Below, piece after piece: positions 34,878 through 43,771 of a DNA stretch of 64,000 nt. The notes beneath the pieces are model-generated. The model was not told the DNA's origin, searched no databases, and saw only the letters and a program-made list of their open reading frames with translations. This DNA is from Micromonospora inositola (GTDB lineage Bacteria; Actinomycetota; Actinomycetes; Mycobacteriales; Micromonosporaceae), in NCBI RefSeq assembly GCF_900090285.1, contig NZ_LT607754.1, positions 4,676,001 to 4,740,000 on the forward strand. Reading direction: 5' to 3'. How positions within the stretch are numbered: position 1 is the stretch's first letter; every line of letters begins with the position of its first letter. Made by a program: the position numbers and the translations under genes.

Positions 34878-36134
34878 GTGCAGCTTCGGTACAACTACCG
34901 CGTCTATCCGACGCCCGTCCAGCGGGCTTCGCTGGCTCGGGCGTTCGGGTGCGCGCGGGTGGTGTTCAACGACGGGTTGCGCGCACGTCAGCAGGCCCGT
35001 GAGGCGGGTGAGCCGTACCTGGCCGACGGCGACCTGTCCAAGCGGGTCATCACCCAGGCGAAGCGGACGCCCGAACGGGCGTGGCTGGGCGAGGTGTCGG
35101 CGGTGGTGCTCCAGCAGGCCCTCGCGGACCTGAACAACGCGTACCGGAACTTCTTCGCCTCGACCAGCGGCAAGCGCAAGGGCCGCAAGGTGGCGCCGCC
35201 CCGGTTCCGGTCGCGCAAGGACAACCGACAGGCGATCCGGTTCACCGCGAACGCCCGGTTCAAGGTCCTGGACAACGGCCGGCTCCGGTTGCCGAAGATC
35301 GGCGACCTGGCGGTGCGGTGGTCCCGGCAACTGCCGGCGGCGCCCACCTCGGTCACAGTCGTTCGGGACGCGGCCGGACGGTACTTCGCCTCGTTCGTCG
35401 TACAGACCACGGACGAGCCGCTGCCGCCGGTCGACGCCGAGGTGGGTATCGACCTGGGCCTGACGCACTTCGCGGTCCTGTCCAACGGCAAGAAGATCAC
35501 CGCGCCGAAGTTCCTGCGCCGGGCGGCGCGCAAGCTGCGCCGGTTGCAGCAGGACCTGTCCCGCAAGCAGCGGGGCAGCGCAAATCGCACCAAGGCCGTC
35601 GTCAAGGTCGCCCGGGCGCATGCCCGGGTGGCCGACAGTCGGCGGGACTGGCAGCACAAGCTCTCGACCCGGATCATCCGCGACAACCAAGCGGTGTACG
35701 TCGAGGACCTGTGCGTCACCGGTCTCGCCCGGACGCGGCTCGCGAAGTCCGTGCACGATGCCGGCTGGGCATCGTTCACGGCGATGTTGGAGTACAAGGC
35801 CGCACGGTACGGGCGCAGCTTCCGCCGGATCGGCCGGTTCGCGCCCACATCGCAGACCTGCTCGGCGTGTGGGCGGCTCGACGGACCCAAACCGCTGTCC
35901 GTCCGGTCGTGGACCTGCCCGTGCGGGGTGGTCCACGACCGGGACGTCAACGCGGCGATCAACATCCTCGCGGCGGGACGCGCCGAGAGTCTAAACGCCT
36001 GTGGAGCGCAGGTAAGACCGGCACCCGTGCCGGCACCGCGCCGAGAAGCAGGAATCCGCCCGCACACCGCGTGTTCCACGCGCAGCGTGGAGGGAATCTC
36101 CGCCCTTTCGGGCGGAGAGAACGTCAAGGCATGA
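34878..36134 (+). CDS. tnpB: TnpB RNA-guided endonuclease (element 2)
   Basis: Protein of 418 residues. N-terminal helix-turn-helix/REC-like region (NYRVYPTPVQRASLARAFGC); RuvC Asp in AEVGIDLGLTHFAVLS, Glu in AVYVEDLCVTGL, zinc ribbon CSACG...CPCG, and final Asp in DRDVNAAINILAAG. All catalytic residues are present. GTG start 34878. The frame reads through the right-end hairpin and takes its stop (36132-36134) from flanking DNA beyond the element end, so the guide-RNA scaffold overlaps coding sequence. Confidence 0.9.
   Translation: MQLRYNYRVYPTPVQRASLARAFGCARVVFNDGLRARQQAREAGEPYLADGDLSKRVITQAKRTPERAWLGEVSAVVLQQALADLNNAYRNFFASTSGKRKGRKVAPPRFRSRKDNRQAIRFTANARFKVLDNGRLRLPKIGDLAVRWSRQLPAAPTSVTVVRDAAGRYFASFVVQTTDEPLPPVDAEVGIDLGLTHFAVLSNGKKITAPKFLRRAARKLRRLQQDLSRKQRGSANRTKAVVKVARAHARVADSRRDWQHKLSTRIIRDNQAVYVEDLCVTGLARTRLAKSVHDAGWASFTAMLEYKAARYGRSFRRIGRFAPTSQTCSACGRLDGPKPLSVRSWTCPCGVVHDRDVNAAINILAAGRAESLNACGAQVRPAPVPAPRREAGIRPHTACSTRSVEGISALSGGENVKA
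36093..36127 (+). ncRNA. Right end / predicted omega-RNA scaffold of element 2
   Basis: GGAATC, the hairpin CTCCGCCC TTTC GGGCGGAG and a terminal GTCAA. By analogy with TnpB systems the RNA would continue into the flank, so the guide would be read from 36128 onward. The RNA itself is inferred. Confidence 0.5.
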
Positions 36135-36189
36135 TCATGACGGGCACGTCGAGGGGGAGGAGGCGGGCGATGACGGTGGCGCCCGCCAC

Positions 36190-36544
36190 CCCGACCACGG
36201 GGTCACATTTGTCAACCGCGGCGTAAGCGGCGACCGGTTACGCGACCTGCGCGCCCGCTGGGGAGACCGACTGCCTGGCCCTCAACCCGCAGGTGGTGTC
36301 GGTGCTGATCGGCATCAACGACACCTGATGGCGGTACACCCATGACGACCCGACCAGCGTCGTGGAGTACACCCACGACTACCGGCACGTCCTCGAGCGG
36401 ACCCGGCGGCTGGGCGCGCGCATCGTGCTCGTCGAACCCTTCGCGCTGATCGCCCAGGCCTGGCTGCGGGCGGTCACCCCCGGCGACCTGACAGCCGGGC
36501 TGACCCCGCCGGCCCGGGTATCGGCCGTCACCCAGGCGACCTGA
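36190..36544 (+). pseudogene. SGNH/GDSL hydrolase remnant
   Basis: Block II is seen as FVNRGVSGDRLRDLRARWGD; one frame over, block III is VVSVLIGINDT followed by an in-frame TGA, then WRYTHDDPTSVVEYTHDYRH and RTRRLGARIVLVEPF. The N-terminal catalytic block is missing and the C-terminus has decayed into a low-similarity tail ending at 36544. One frameshift near 36265 and one stop near 36328 make it non-functional. It abuts element 2. Confidence 0.65.
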
Positions 36545-36545
36545 G

Positions 36546-36574
36546 GGTCGGGCGGTCGCCGTGACCGCCCGACC
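36546..36574. terminator. Terminator of the sugar-uptake/mannosidase operon
   Basis: A perfect 12-bp stem (GGTCGGGCGGTC with GACCGCCCGACC) and a 5-base loop, ten bases beyond the alpha-mannosidase stop. Confidence 0.88.
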
Positions 36575-36584
36575 AGGAGAAGCC

Positions 36585-39386
36585 TCAGCCGGCCAGGTCG
36601 AGCTGGATCGTGGCTATCTCCCACGCCCGGACCGGCAGCCGGACCCGCCCGTCGCCGTCGACCGGCAGCGGCTCGCCCGCTCGGCCGATCAGGTCGGCCC
36701 GGCACGCGCCGCGTACGCCGCGGCCGGCCCCGATGACGGCGGTGGTGTCGCGGGTCGCCACCACCCGCAGCTCGACCCGGCCGCCCCGGTCCCGGACGCT
36801 GGTCAGCGCGACGCCGTCCCCGTTCACCGTCAGCCCGGTGACCGGCGCCGGCAGCCCGGCGGAGGGTTCGCCGCTGCCCGGGAAGACGAGCAGCTCGTGC
36901 CGGTACGCCTCGGCCGCCGCCAGGACCCCGGCGGAGTCCCAGTCGCCCCGGAACGGCAGCACCGCCAGCTCGACGCTGCGCCCGCCGCGGCACTGGGCCA
37001 GCGGCGTGGGCAGCTGCGGGCCGGCGGGTTCGTCCCGCAGCGCGTGCCGGTTGCGGGACAGCATCCCGATCGCGCGCAGCACGGTGATCGCCAGTTCCCG
37101 GCCGGAGTCGGTCAGCTCGTACTCGGTCGGCTGGGTCAGCAGGACGGCGAGCGACCCCTCGGCGCCCCCGGTGGCGACGAACCCGGAGGCGGGGAACGTC
37201 GGCAGCGGCACCTCACCGCCGCCGCCCTCGGCGGTCAACCCGCGCTCGACGACCGCGAACTGACCCTCCGCGTACGACGACCGGGCCGGTGCCGGCAGCG
37301 GCAGGTGCAGGCGGACCCGGTGGTCGTCGCAGCGGTTGTCGAAGCTCAGCCGCAGCCGGGCGAAGGGCTCCCCGGCCCGCAGCTCCACCCGGGTGGTCAC
37401 GGTGACCGGCTCCCGGTCGACCCGGCGCGATCCCGCGCCCACGTCGGCGCCGACCGGCCAGCGGTACTCGCGGACCACGTCGAGGACCGCGACCACGGGA
37501 CCGTCGTGCACCACCACGGTCCGCACCGCGCGCGGCTTGTCGACCAGCTCGTCCGCGGCCGGCGGGGCATAGTTGTAGCTGTCGCCGACGTCACCGCCGT
37601 CGACGATCCGCGCCACCCCGTCCACGCTCAGCCCGTCGGGTGTGGACAGCCGCAGCGTGCCGTCCTCCGCCACCTCGACCCGGAGCAGACCGTTGTCGAC
37701 GGTCCGGTCGACCACCGTCACGGGCGCCGGACCCGCCGACGGCGCCGCTGCCGCCTCCGGCCCCGGCGCGGCGCCGTTCACCCGTGCCGTGGGGCCGCCC
37801 CGGGGCACGGCCACCGGGCGTACCGCGGCGAGACCGAGCGCCGGCACCTCGACCAGCGCGGCGACGGTCAGCCGCGGGGCGGCGACGATCCGCACCCGCC
37901 ACCGGTCCGGGCCGCCCGCGGCGGCGAGCGCCAGCCGCACGTCCTCGACGTCGAAGGCCGGGTCGCCGTGCGCGGCCACCTCGAAGGTGAGGGTGGCGTC
38001 GTCGGGCGACACCGACCAAGCCGTGATCTCCTGCCCGTACAGCTCGCGCCCGTGCACCCGGGTGAGCACCGCCGGCAGTTCGGCCGCCGGCACCAGGTCG
38101 TCGGCGAGCAGCGTCCGGGCCCGGTCGAGGACCTGGGCGGGGGCGACGGTGCCGTCGGCGTCGACCAGCCCGACCGCCCCGTCCGCGGGCGCCTCGACGT
38201 CCAGGCGGACCAGGGCGGTCCGGGTCGCCGGGGTCGGGTTGAACAGCAGGTGCCCGTCGCGCGGCACCGGGCCGGCCAGCCGGGCCCCCACCAGGTCGCA
38301 GACCGCCCGGCCGAGCTGGTCCGCCTCGGCCAGCCGGGCGGCCACCTGCTCGGCGGTCTCGTCGCAGCCGCACCCGGTCACCGAGTCGTGGCAGCTCGCG
38401 TCGATCAGCCGGGCCCAGGCCATGTCCAGGAACCGTTGCACGGACGGGTCGTGGTAGAGCGCGGCGAGGGGTTCGGCGTACCGCTCGACCCGCCGCTCGG
38501 CGCGGCCCATCGCCTGCTTCAGGTGGGCGCGTACGGAGATCACGCCGGGCAGGATGTTGGCCCGGGCGTGTGAGCGCAGCTCGCCGGCGACGGTGGGCAG
38601 CCCGTCCACCGTGGTCGGTTGGGCGGCGAAGTACTCCGCGAGCGTGCCGAGCCGCAGGTGCACCCCGTCGACGCCGGCGGCGGCGAGGACGTCCGGGGCG
38701 TCCGGCGCGGGCGCGGCGTGATCGGCGCCGTACATCGCCAGGATCGGGGTGTCGTCGCCGTCGGGACGCCAGCCGCGCAGCCGTTCGGCCAGGTCGGTCG
38801 CCCGGCGGGTGACCAGGCGCGGGTCGTCCATCAGCCCGGCCGCGTTGCCGTAGCCGCCGGGCAGGTACTCGGTGCGCACCGCGGTGCCGTCCGGTGCCTG
38901 CCAGGCGAAGGCGTGGGACCGCATCCGGTCCGGTACGCCCCGGAACACACAGGCGTGGGCCAGCCCGGCCCCGGCCAGGAGCTGCGGCATCTGTGCGATG
39001 TGGCCGAACATGTCGGGCAGGTAGCCGACGGGCATCGCCCCGCCCAGTGCCGCGCTGCGGGCAAGCCCGCGTTCCAGGTTGCGGACGATGTTCTCCCCGG
39101 AGCACAGGAACTCGTCGAGCAGGATCTGCCACGGCCCGACGGCCAGCCGCCCGGCCCGCACCAGCGCGACCACCTGCTCCCGGCGCTCGGGCCGGACCTC
39201 CAGGTAGTCGTCGACCGCCGCGAGCTGCCCGTCCAGGGTGAACCGCTGGCGCTCGTCGTGCGCCATCCGGTCGAACACCTCGTCGAGCAGGGCCACCAGC
39301 CGCAGCCGGAACCGCTGGAACGGCTCGTACCACTCCCGGTCCCAGTGGGTGTGCGGCACCACGATGATCTCGGTCGGTCGGTCCAT
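36585..39386 (-). CDS. GH38 alpha-mannosidase
   Basis: Protein of 933 residues, full length for the family. The metal site HTHWDREWYEPF is at residues 10-21; GPWQILLDEFLCSGENIVRN, the nucleophile region GYLPDMFGHIAQMPQ (Asp about 127) and CHDSVTGCGCDE are present; C-terminal beta domains follow. No signal peptide, so it acts in the cytoplasm on an imported mannoside. Its ATG shares a base with the oxidoreductase stop (TGATG), last gene of an eight-gene operon that ends in a terminator. The open frame upstream is a shadow. Confidence 0.92.
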   Translation of the reverse strand: MDRPTEIIVVPHTHWDREWYEPFQRFRLRLVALLDEVFDRMAHDERQRFTLDGQLAAVDDYLEVRPERREQVVALVRAGRLAVGPWQILLDEFLCSGENIVRNLERGLARSAALGGAMPVGYLPDMFGHIAQMPQLLAGAGLAHACVFRGVPDRMRSHAFAWQAPDGTAVRTEYLPGGYGNAAGLMDDPRLVTRRATDLAERLRGWRPDGDDTPILAMYGADHAAPAPDAPDVLAAAGVDGVHLRLGTLAEYFAAQPTTVDGLPTVAGELRSHARANILPGVISVRAHLKQAMGRAERRVERYAEPLAALYHDPSVQRFLDMAWARLIDASCHDSVTGCGCDETAEQVAARLAEADQLGRAVCDLVGARLAGPVPRDGHLLFNPTPATRTALVRLDVEAPADGAVGLVDADGTVAPAQVLDRARTLLADDLVPAAELPAVLTRVHGRELYGQEITAWSVSPDDATLTFEVAAHGDPAFDVEDVRLALAAAGGPDRWRVRIVAAPRLTVAALVEVPALGLAAVRPVAVPRGGPTARVNGAAPGPEAAAAPSAGPAPVTVVDRTVDNGLLRVEVAEDGTLRLSTPDGLSVDGVARIVDGGDVGDSYNYAPPAADELVDKPRAVRTVVVHDGPVVAVLDVVREYRWPVGADVGAGSRRVDREPVTVTTRVELRAGEPFARLRLSFDNRCDDHRVRLHLPLPAPARSSYAEGQFAVVERGLTAEGGGGEVPLPTFPASGFVATGGAEGSLAVLLTQPTEYELTDSGRELAITVLRAIGMLSRNRHALRDEPAGPQLPTPLAQCRGGRSVELAVLPFRGDWDSAGVLAAAEAYRHELLVFPGSGEPSAGLPAPVTGLTVNGDGVALTSVRDRGGRVELRVVATRDTTAVIGAGRGVRGACRADLIGRAGEPLPVDGDGRVRLPVRAWEIATIQLDLAG

Positions 39387-40525
39387 CAGCTCGCCGCCTC
39401 TCCGCCGATCGCCGCCCCGGTCAGCTCCCCGTAGCGGCGTACCACCTGTTGGCTGGTCCGTAGGTCGGCCGCGCCCTCGGCGAGGCCGGTCAGCGGGCGC
39501 GCGGCCGCGGTCACCATCGCGTGGAAGGCGACCAGTTCCTGTTCGAAGGCCTCGGTCACCGACCGGAACACGGTCCGCCGCTCGCCGTCGCCGTGCCGGT
39601 CCACCGCGGTCAGGGTGGTCGGCGCGTTGAGCAGGTACGGCGACGGGAACACGAGCTCCAGCGCGCCCCGGGCGTGGTGCAGCGTCACCGTTTCCCGGTA
39701 GGCCGGGCAGTCCGGCAGGTTGAGCCACCGGATGCCGTACCGGCCGCCGGCGGGCAGCCGGCCGGCGATCTCCACCGACGGCTCGGCCGGCCCGTCGGGC
39801 GCCAGCGGCCAGGTCGCGACGTGGTCGACCGTGGCCGGCGCGCCGGTGAACAGCCGCAGCAGGGACAGGTCGTGCGAAACGCTGTTGATCAGGATCTGGT
39901 AGAGGGTGCGTGCTCCGGCGTCCCCGCCGACCGCCGCGTCGAGCAGCCGCTCGTCGGCGTCCTGCAGGCGGGCCAGCTCCGCGGCCGGCACGTCCCGTGG
40001 CGCGGGTGGCAGGTTGGCGAACGCCAGCTGCTGGTCCCCGGCGGCGTGCAGGACCGTGACCTCGACCGCGTGCACCGCGGCCGGGCCGCCGAGCTCGTCG
40101 AGCAGCCGGGCGGCCTCGGCCACCGCCGGGTCGTACTGCTTCATGTAGCCGACCATCAGCGGTGCCGTGCCGGCGCCGGTCAGCCGGTCCGCCTCGGCGA
40201 GGGTCCAGGCGAGCGGCTTCTCGCAGAGCACCGGCAGTCCCCGGTCCAGCGCCGCGGCGGCGAGGTCGCCGTGCGAGCCGGAGGTCGCCAGCAGCACCGC
40301 GTCGCAGCCGCCGCCGGCCAGCATGCTCGCCGCGTTCGCGTACCGCCGGGCCGGCTCGACCCCGTACCGGTCGCCGAGTTCGGCCAGCCGGGACGGGGAC
40401 AGGTCGCTGAGCGCGACGATGTCGAACAGGTCGGCCCGTCGGCGCAGCAGCGGCAGGTGCACGGTACGGGCGATGACGCCCAGCCCGGCGACCGCGATCC
40501 TGACCCGCTTGCCCGCCTCGCTCAT
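39386..40525 (-). CDS. Gfo/Idh/MocA-family NAD(P)-dependent oxidoreductase
   Basis: Protein of 379 residues. N-terminal Rossmann fold (IAVAGLGVIARTVHLPLLRR), the EKPL motif in PVLCEKPLAWTLAEAD with the catalytic-type Lys, and a C-terminal alpha/beta domain (INSVSHDLSLLRLFTG, the His-Asp region). The family includes inositol 2-dehydrogenase (IolG) and related sugar dehydrogenases. Given the iolBCD genes 8-15 kb away in the likely same regulon, an inositol or inositol-glycoside dehydrogenase role is plausible but not proved. Confidence 0.9.
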   Translation of the reverse strand: MSEAGKRVRIAVAGLGVIARTVHLPLLRRRADLFDIVALSDLSPSRLAELGDRYGVEPARRYANAASMLAGGGCDAVLLATSGSHGDLAAAALDRGLPVLCEKPLAWTLAEADRLTGAGTAPLMVGYMKQYDPAVAEAARLLDELGGPAAVHAVEVTVLHAAGDQQLAFANLPPAPRDVPAAELARLQDADERLLDAAVGGDAGARTLYQILINSVSHDLSLLRLFTGAPATVDHVATWPLAPDGPAEPSVEIAGRLPAGGRYGIRWLNLPDCPAYRETVTLHHARGALELVFPSPYLLNAPTTLTAVDRHGDGERRTVFRSVTEAFEQELVAFHAMVTAAARPLTGLAEGAADLRTSQQVVRRYGELTGAAIGGEAAS

Positions 40526-41433
40526 TGCAACGCCTCCGCCAGCCACCGCCGGTTGCCGTGCTGGTCGGCGCGGATCCGGTCCAGGTCCTGGCCCTGCTCC
40601 GGCGCGTCCTGCTCGATCACCAGCCAGCCGGCGTAGCCGATCTCGTCGAGGCCGCGCAGCACCCCGGCGAGGTCGACGTCGCCGCTGCCCAGGGCACAGA
40701 AGCCGCCGGCGGCGACCACCTCGGCCAGGCCGCCCCCGGCGTCGCGGACCCGCCGGTGCGCGGCCAGGTCGGCGTCCTTGAGGTGCACCTGGGAGATCCG
40801 GCCGGACCACTTGTGGACGGCCGCGACCGGGTCACCGCCGGCGAGCAGCAGGTGTCCGGTGTCCAGGCAGACCGCGACGTCGGTCAGTTCCAGCAGCCGG
40901 TCGGCCTCCGCCTCGGTCTCCACGTCGGTGCCCAGGTGGTAGTGGAACACCGGTTCCAGGCCGCGGTGCCGGCACCGGTCGACGGCCTGCTGCACCCGGG
41001 CGGCGAAGCCCGGCCAGGCGCTGGCCGGCAGCGCGGAGGCCAGGTCCGGCGGGGTGCCGGGGCGGGCCATCCGGGCCGGGTTGCCGGGACAGGCGAGGGT
41101 GGGTCGGGGCGCGAAGCGGGGATCGTCCACCGGCGCGGCGGTGAACACGTCCAACGCCGCGTCGAGCTGGGCGAGGTCGTCGGCGAACCCGTCCGGGTCG
41201 GCGAAGCGCAGGTCGACCCAGCCGCCGGCGAGTCCGACGCCGGTCCCGGTGAGCCGCCGGGCCAGCACCTCACCGGTCCCCAGGTAGCCGATCGGTCCGG
41301 AGTCCACGCCGGTGTAACCGTCCCCGGCCAGCCCGGCCAGCAGCTCATCCGGACCGACGATCGGGTCGGCCGGCTGGTAGATGCCGTAGTTGCACGGCGC
41401 TCCGGCCACTCTGGTGCGTCCGGTCAGCTGCAC
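40522..41433 (-). CDS. Sugar phosphate isomerase/epimerase, IolE/IolH-like TIM barrel
   Basis: Protein of 303 residues in the xylose-isomerase-like TIM barrel family. The C-terminal half has the inosose-dehydratase-like pattern FHYHLGTDVETEAEADRLLE, VAVCLDTGHLLLAGGDP, and ISQVHLKDAD, supplying the metal-binding His/Asp/Glu residues. The GTG at 41433 has a strong GGAGGTGATC site and overlaps the PHP gene by ten bases; it overlaps the oxidoreductase gene by four. An inosose dehydratase (IolE) role fits the neighbourhood. Confidence 0.82.
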   Translation of the reverse strand: MQLTGRTRVAGAPCNYGIYQPADPIVGPDELLAGLAGDGYTGVDSGPIGYLGTGEVLARRLTGTGVGLAGGWVDLRFADPDGFADDLAQLDAALDVFTAAPVDDPRFAPRPTLACPGNPARMARPGTPPDLASALPASAWPGFAARVQQAVDRCRHRGLEPVFHYHLGTDVETEAEADRLLELTDVAVCLDTGHLLLAGGDPVAAVHKWSGRISQVHLKDADLAAHRRVRDAGGGLAEVVAAGGFCALGSGDVDLAGVLRGLDEIGYAGWLVIEQDAPEQGQDLDRIRADQHGNRRWLAEALQ

Positions 41434-42632
41434 AGTGCGATCACCTCCATGCGGTGGGACTCCAGGACGTGCAGCCCGTCGGCGGCCGGCAGCAGGCACC
41501 GGTCGCCGCGGACCACCCGGTGGCGGCCGTCCGGGTAGGCGAGCAGCGCGCCGTCCGCGTCGACCGCGAGCAGCTCGTCGCCGAGCCGCAGCAGCAGGGG
41601 AGCGTCGGGGCCGGCGGAGACGGCGGTACGGCCGGCGGCCAGCGCCTCGCGTACCGCCGCCTCGTCGGCCGGGTCGCCGTCGACGAGCACCCAGGTGGTC
41701 GGCGCGCCGGGCAGCGCGTCCGCGTCGGGCCGGTGGAAGTCGCTGCCCCCGACGGGTACGACGTTCGGCCGCCAGGCCTGCGCCCACGCCAGCGGGGCTC
41801 CCCAGGTGCGGTCCCACCAGCCGGAGTGCCACACCTCGACCAGCCGGGTGCGGGTGGTCACCGGCTGCCGCCAGGCGCAGTCCCCGCCGAGCGGGTGGTT
41901 GATCGACAGCAGCCCGCCCGCGCGCTCGGCCATGCCGAGCCACTCGTCGGCCGGTCGCCGGAAGTCGATCCAGCCCACCGGCCCGAACACGTTGGCGTGC
42001 CCCCGGTCGGTGGTCACCTCCTGGCCGGGCACCAGAGTGATCCCGTACCGGCGGGCCGCTCCGGGCAGCCAGGGGTGGTGGCTGACCGTGTTGTGATCGG
42101 TGACGGCGAGAAAGTCCAGGCCTCGGGAGACGGCGAGGGCGGCCAGCTCGTCGATGGTCTGCACGCCGTCGCTGTGCACGGTGTGCGCGTGCAGGTCACC
42201 CGCGATCCACCGCCTGCCGTCGACGTCGGGGACCGCCGGTCGGGGCGGACGCTCCGGCCGGGGCGGCGCGTCGGGTGCGGGCGGCGCCGTCGGTGGGGTG
42301 CTGCTGGTGGTGGCGGTGACCTCGAAATCGAGGCCCTCGGGCGGGACGCGGTGCAGCCGGAGCAGCACCTGCCACTCGCCGGGCTCCAGCTCACCCGGCA
42401 GGTAGCCAGGGGTGGCCCGGTCCGCGGCGATGGTGAAGCCGTCCCGGGCCCCGCCCGACCAGCCGCGGAAGCCGGCCGGCCCGACGCAGCCGAGGTCCAG
42501 CACGCCCGCTGCGCGCGGGTAGTCCAGTCGTACGGTGAGCGCGGCGGTGCCCGGCGCGACGGTGATCGGCAGGGCGCGCATGATGCCTTCCGCGCGGTCC
42601 CGCAGCGTCCACCTGCCCCGGTGCGTGACCAT
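41424..42632 (-). CDS. PHP-domain metallohydrolase (CehA/McbA-type)
   Basis: Protein of 402 residues. An N-terminal beta domain of about 130 residues ends in a Pro-rich linker (PPAPDAPPRPERPPRP). The PHP domain has DLHAHTVHSDG, FLAVTDHNTVSHH, LVPGQEVTTDRGHANV, LLSINHPLGG and VGGSDFHRPD, so all expected metal ligands are there. PHP enzymes are mostly phosphoesterases; here it could remove a phosphate or phosphodiester from the imported compound. It starts two bases after the ATPase gene stop. Confidence 0.88.
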   Translation of the reverse strand: MVTHRGRWTLRDRAEGIMRALPITVAPGTAALTVRLDYPRAAGVLDLGCVGPAGFRGWSGGARDGFTIAADRATPGYLPGELEPGEWQVLLRLHRVPPEGLDFEVTATTSSTPPTAPPAPDAPPRPERPPRPAVPDVDGRRWIAGDLHAHTVHSDGVQTIDELAALAVSRGLDFLAVTDHNTVSHHPWLPGAARRYGITLVPGQEVTTDRGHANVFGPVGWIDFRRPADEWLGMAERAGGLLSINHPLGGDCAWRQPVTTRTRLVEVWHSGWWDRTWGAPLAWAQAWRPNVVPVGGSDFHRPDADALPGAPTTWVLVDGDPADEAAVREALAAGRTAVSAGPDAPLLLRLGDELLAVDADGALLAYPDGRHRVVRGDRCLLPAADGLHVLESHRMEVIALCS

Positions 42633-42634
42633 TC

Positions 42635-43771
42635 TCAGGCGTCCGCCCCGACACCGGTACGCGGCGCCGGCACCGGTGCCGCCTTCTCGCCGCCGACCAG
42701 CTCGCCGTCGCGGTAGACCAGTGAGCGGCCCGGCCGCGGCACCACCCAGCCGGTGTCGCCGGGATCCGGTTCCCGCCCCTCGGGCACCACCACCTGCACG
42801 CTGGTCGCCGCGTCGTCCTCGCCCGGCACGTCCAGCGACACCAGGGAGAAGCTCCCGAGGTTCTCCACCACGACCACCTGACCGGTCAGCGCCTCGGGGA
42901 CCGGCTCGGGGGAGTAGTCGAGGTATTCGGGCCGGACCCCGTACACCACCTGCTCCCCGTCGGTCAGCTCGCCGCGGACGTCCTCGGGCACCGGCAGCCG
43001 CACCCCGGCGACGGCCAGTTCGTCGCCGTGGACCCGGGCCGGGACCAGGTTCATCGGGGTCGAGCCGATGAACCCGGCGACGAAGGTGTTGGCCGGGCGG
43101 CGGAACACCTCGGTGGGGGTGCCGACCTGCCGGATCCGGCCGCCCTCCATCACCGCGATCCGGTCGGCCAGGGCCAGCGCCTCGGCCTGGTCGTGGGTGA
43201 CGAAGACGGTGGTGACGCCCAGCTCGCGTTGCAGCCGCTTGAGGAACGTCCGCGCCTCCAGCCGCAGCCGGGCGTCCAGGTTGGACAGCGGCTCGTCGAG
43301 CAGGAAGACCTGCGGATGGCAGGCCATCGCCCGGGCGAGGGCGACCCGCTGCTGCTGGCCGCCGGAGAGCTGCCCGGGCCGGCGGTCCAGCAGCGCCGAC
43401 AGGCCCAGCTCGTCGGCGGTCGCCGCGGCCTTGTCATGCCGGGCGGCCTTGCCGACCTTCTTGATCCGCAGCGGGTACGCGATGTTGTCCCGCACGGTCA
43501 TGTGCGGGAAGAGCGCGTAGTCCTGGAAGACCATTGCCACGTCCCGCTGGCCGGGCGGCAGGTTCGTCACCGCGCGCTCGCCGATGCGTACGCTGCCGGC
43601 GGAGGCGAGTTCCAGCCCGGCGATGGTGCGCAGCAGGGTGGTCTTGCCGCAGCCGGAGGGGCCGAGCAGGGCGAAGAACTCGCCGTCGGCGATCTCCAGG
43701 TCGAGGGCGTCCAGGGCGCGTACCCCGTTGGGGTAGACCTTGGTCAGCTCGCGCAGGGTGATGGCGGACAT
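42635..43771 (-). CDS. Sugar ABC transporter ATP-binding protein (MalK/UgpC type)
   Basis: Protein of 378 residues. Walker A LLGPSGCGKTTLLR, Q-loop MVFQDYALFPHMTV, signature LSGGQQQRVALARA, Walker B VFLLDEPLSNLD, His switch VFVTHDQAEALALADR, then the TOBE/OB regulatory domain of CUT1 importers. It energises uptake by the two permeases encoded just upstream. ATG shares its first base with the permease stop. Confidence 0.95.
   Translation of the reverse strand: MSAITLRELTKVYPNGVRALDALDLEIADGEFFALLGPSGCGKTTLLRTIAGLELASAGSVRIGERAVTNLPPGQRDVAMVFQDYALFPHMTVRDNIAYPLRIKKVGKAARHDKAAATADELGLSALLDRRPGQLSGGQQQRVALARAMACHPQVFLLDEPLSNLDARLRLEARTFLKRLQRELGVTTVFVTHDQAEALALADRIAVMEGGRIRQVGTPTEVFRRPANTFVAGFIGSTPMNLVPARVHGDELAVAGVRLPVPEDVRGELTDGEQVVYGVRPEYLDYSPEPVPEALTGQVVVVENLGSFSLVSLDVPGEDDAATSVQVVVPEGREPDPGDTGWVVPRPGRSLVYRDGELVGGEKAAPVPAPRTGVGADA

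Larger units (their letters stand above)
34526..36127 (+). mobile_element. IS200/IS605-type element with decayed tnpA and tnpB (element 2)
   Basis: Right end: GGAATC, a hairpin and GTCAA ending at 36127. Left end: a similar hairpin at 34542-34561; the exact left boundary is inferred, the best guess being after CTAC at 34525. A C-terminal tnpA fragment points left and tnpB points right with adjacent N-termini, the IS605/IS608 layout. It lies beside a broken SGNH-hydrolase gene. Confidence 0.7.

Noticed and set aside
36561..38573. 670-codon plus-strand frame antisense to the alpha-mannosidase
   Set aside because: Composition is Arg/Gly/Pro/Val shadow of a high-GC gene; no motifs and no ribosome-binding site. 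The opposite strand has clear GH38 motifs.
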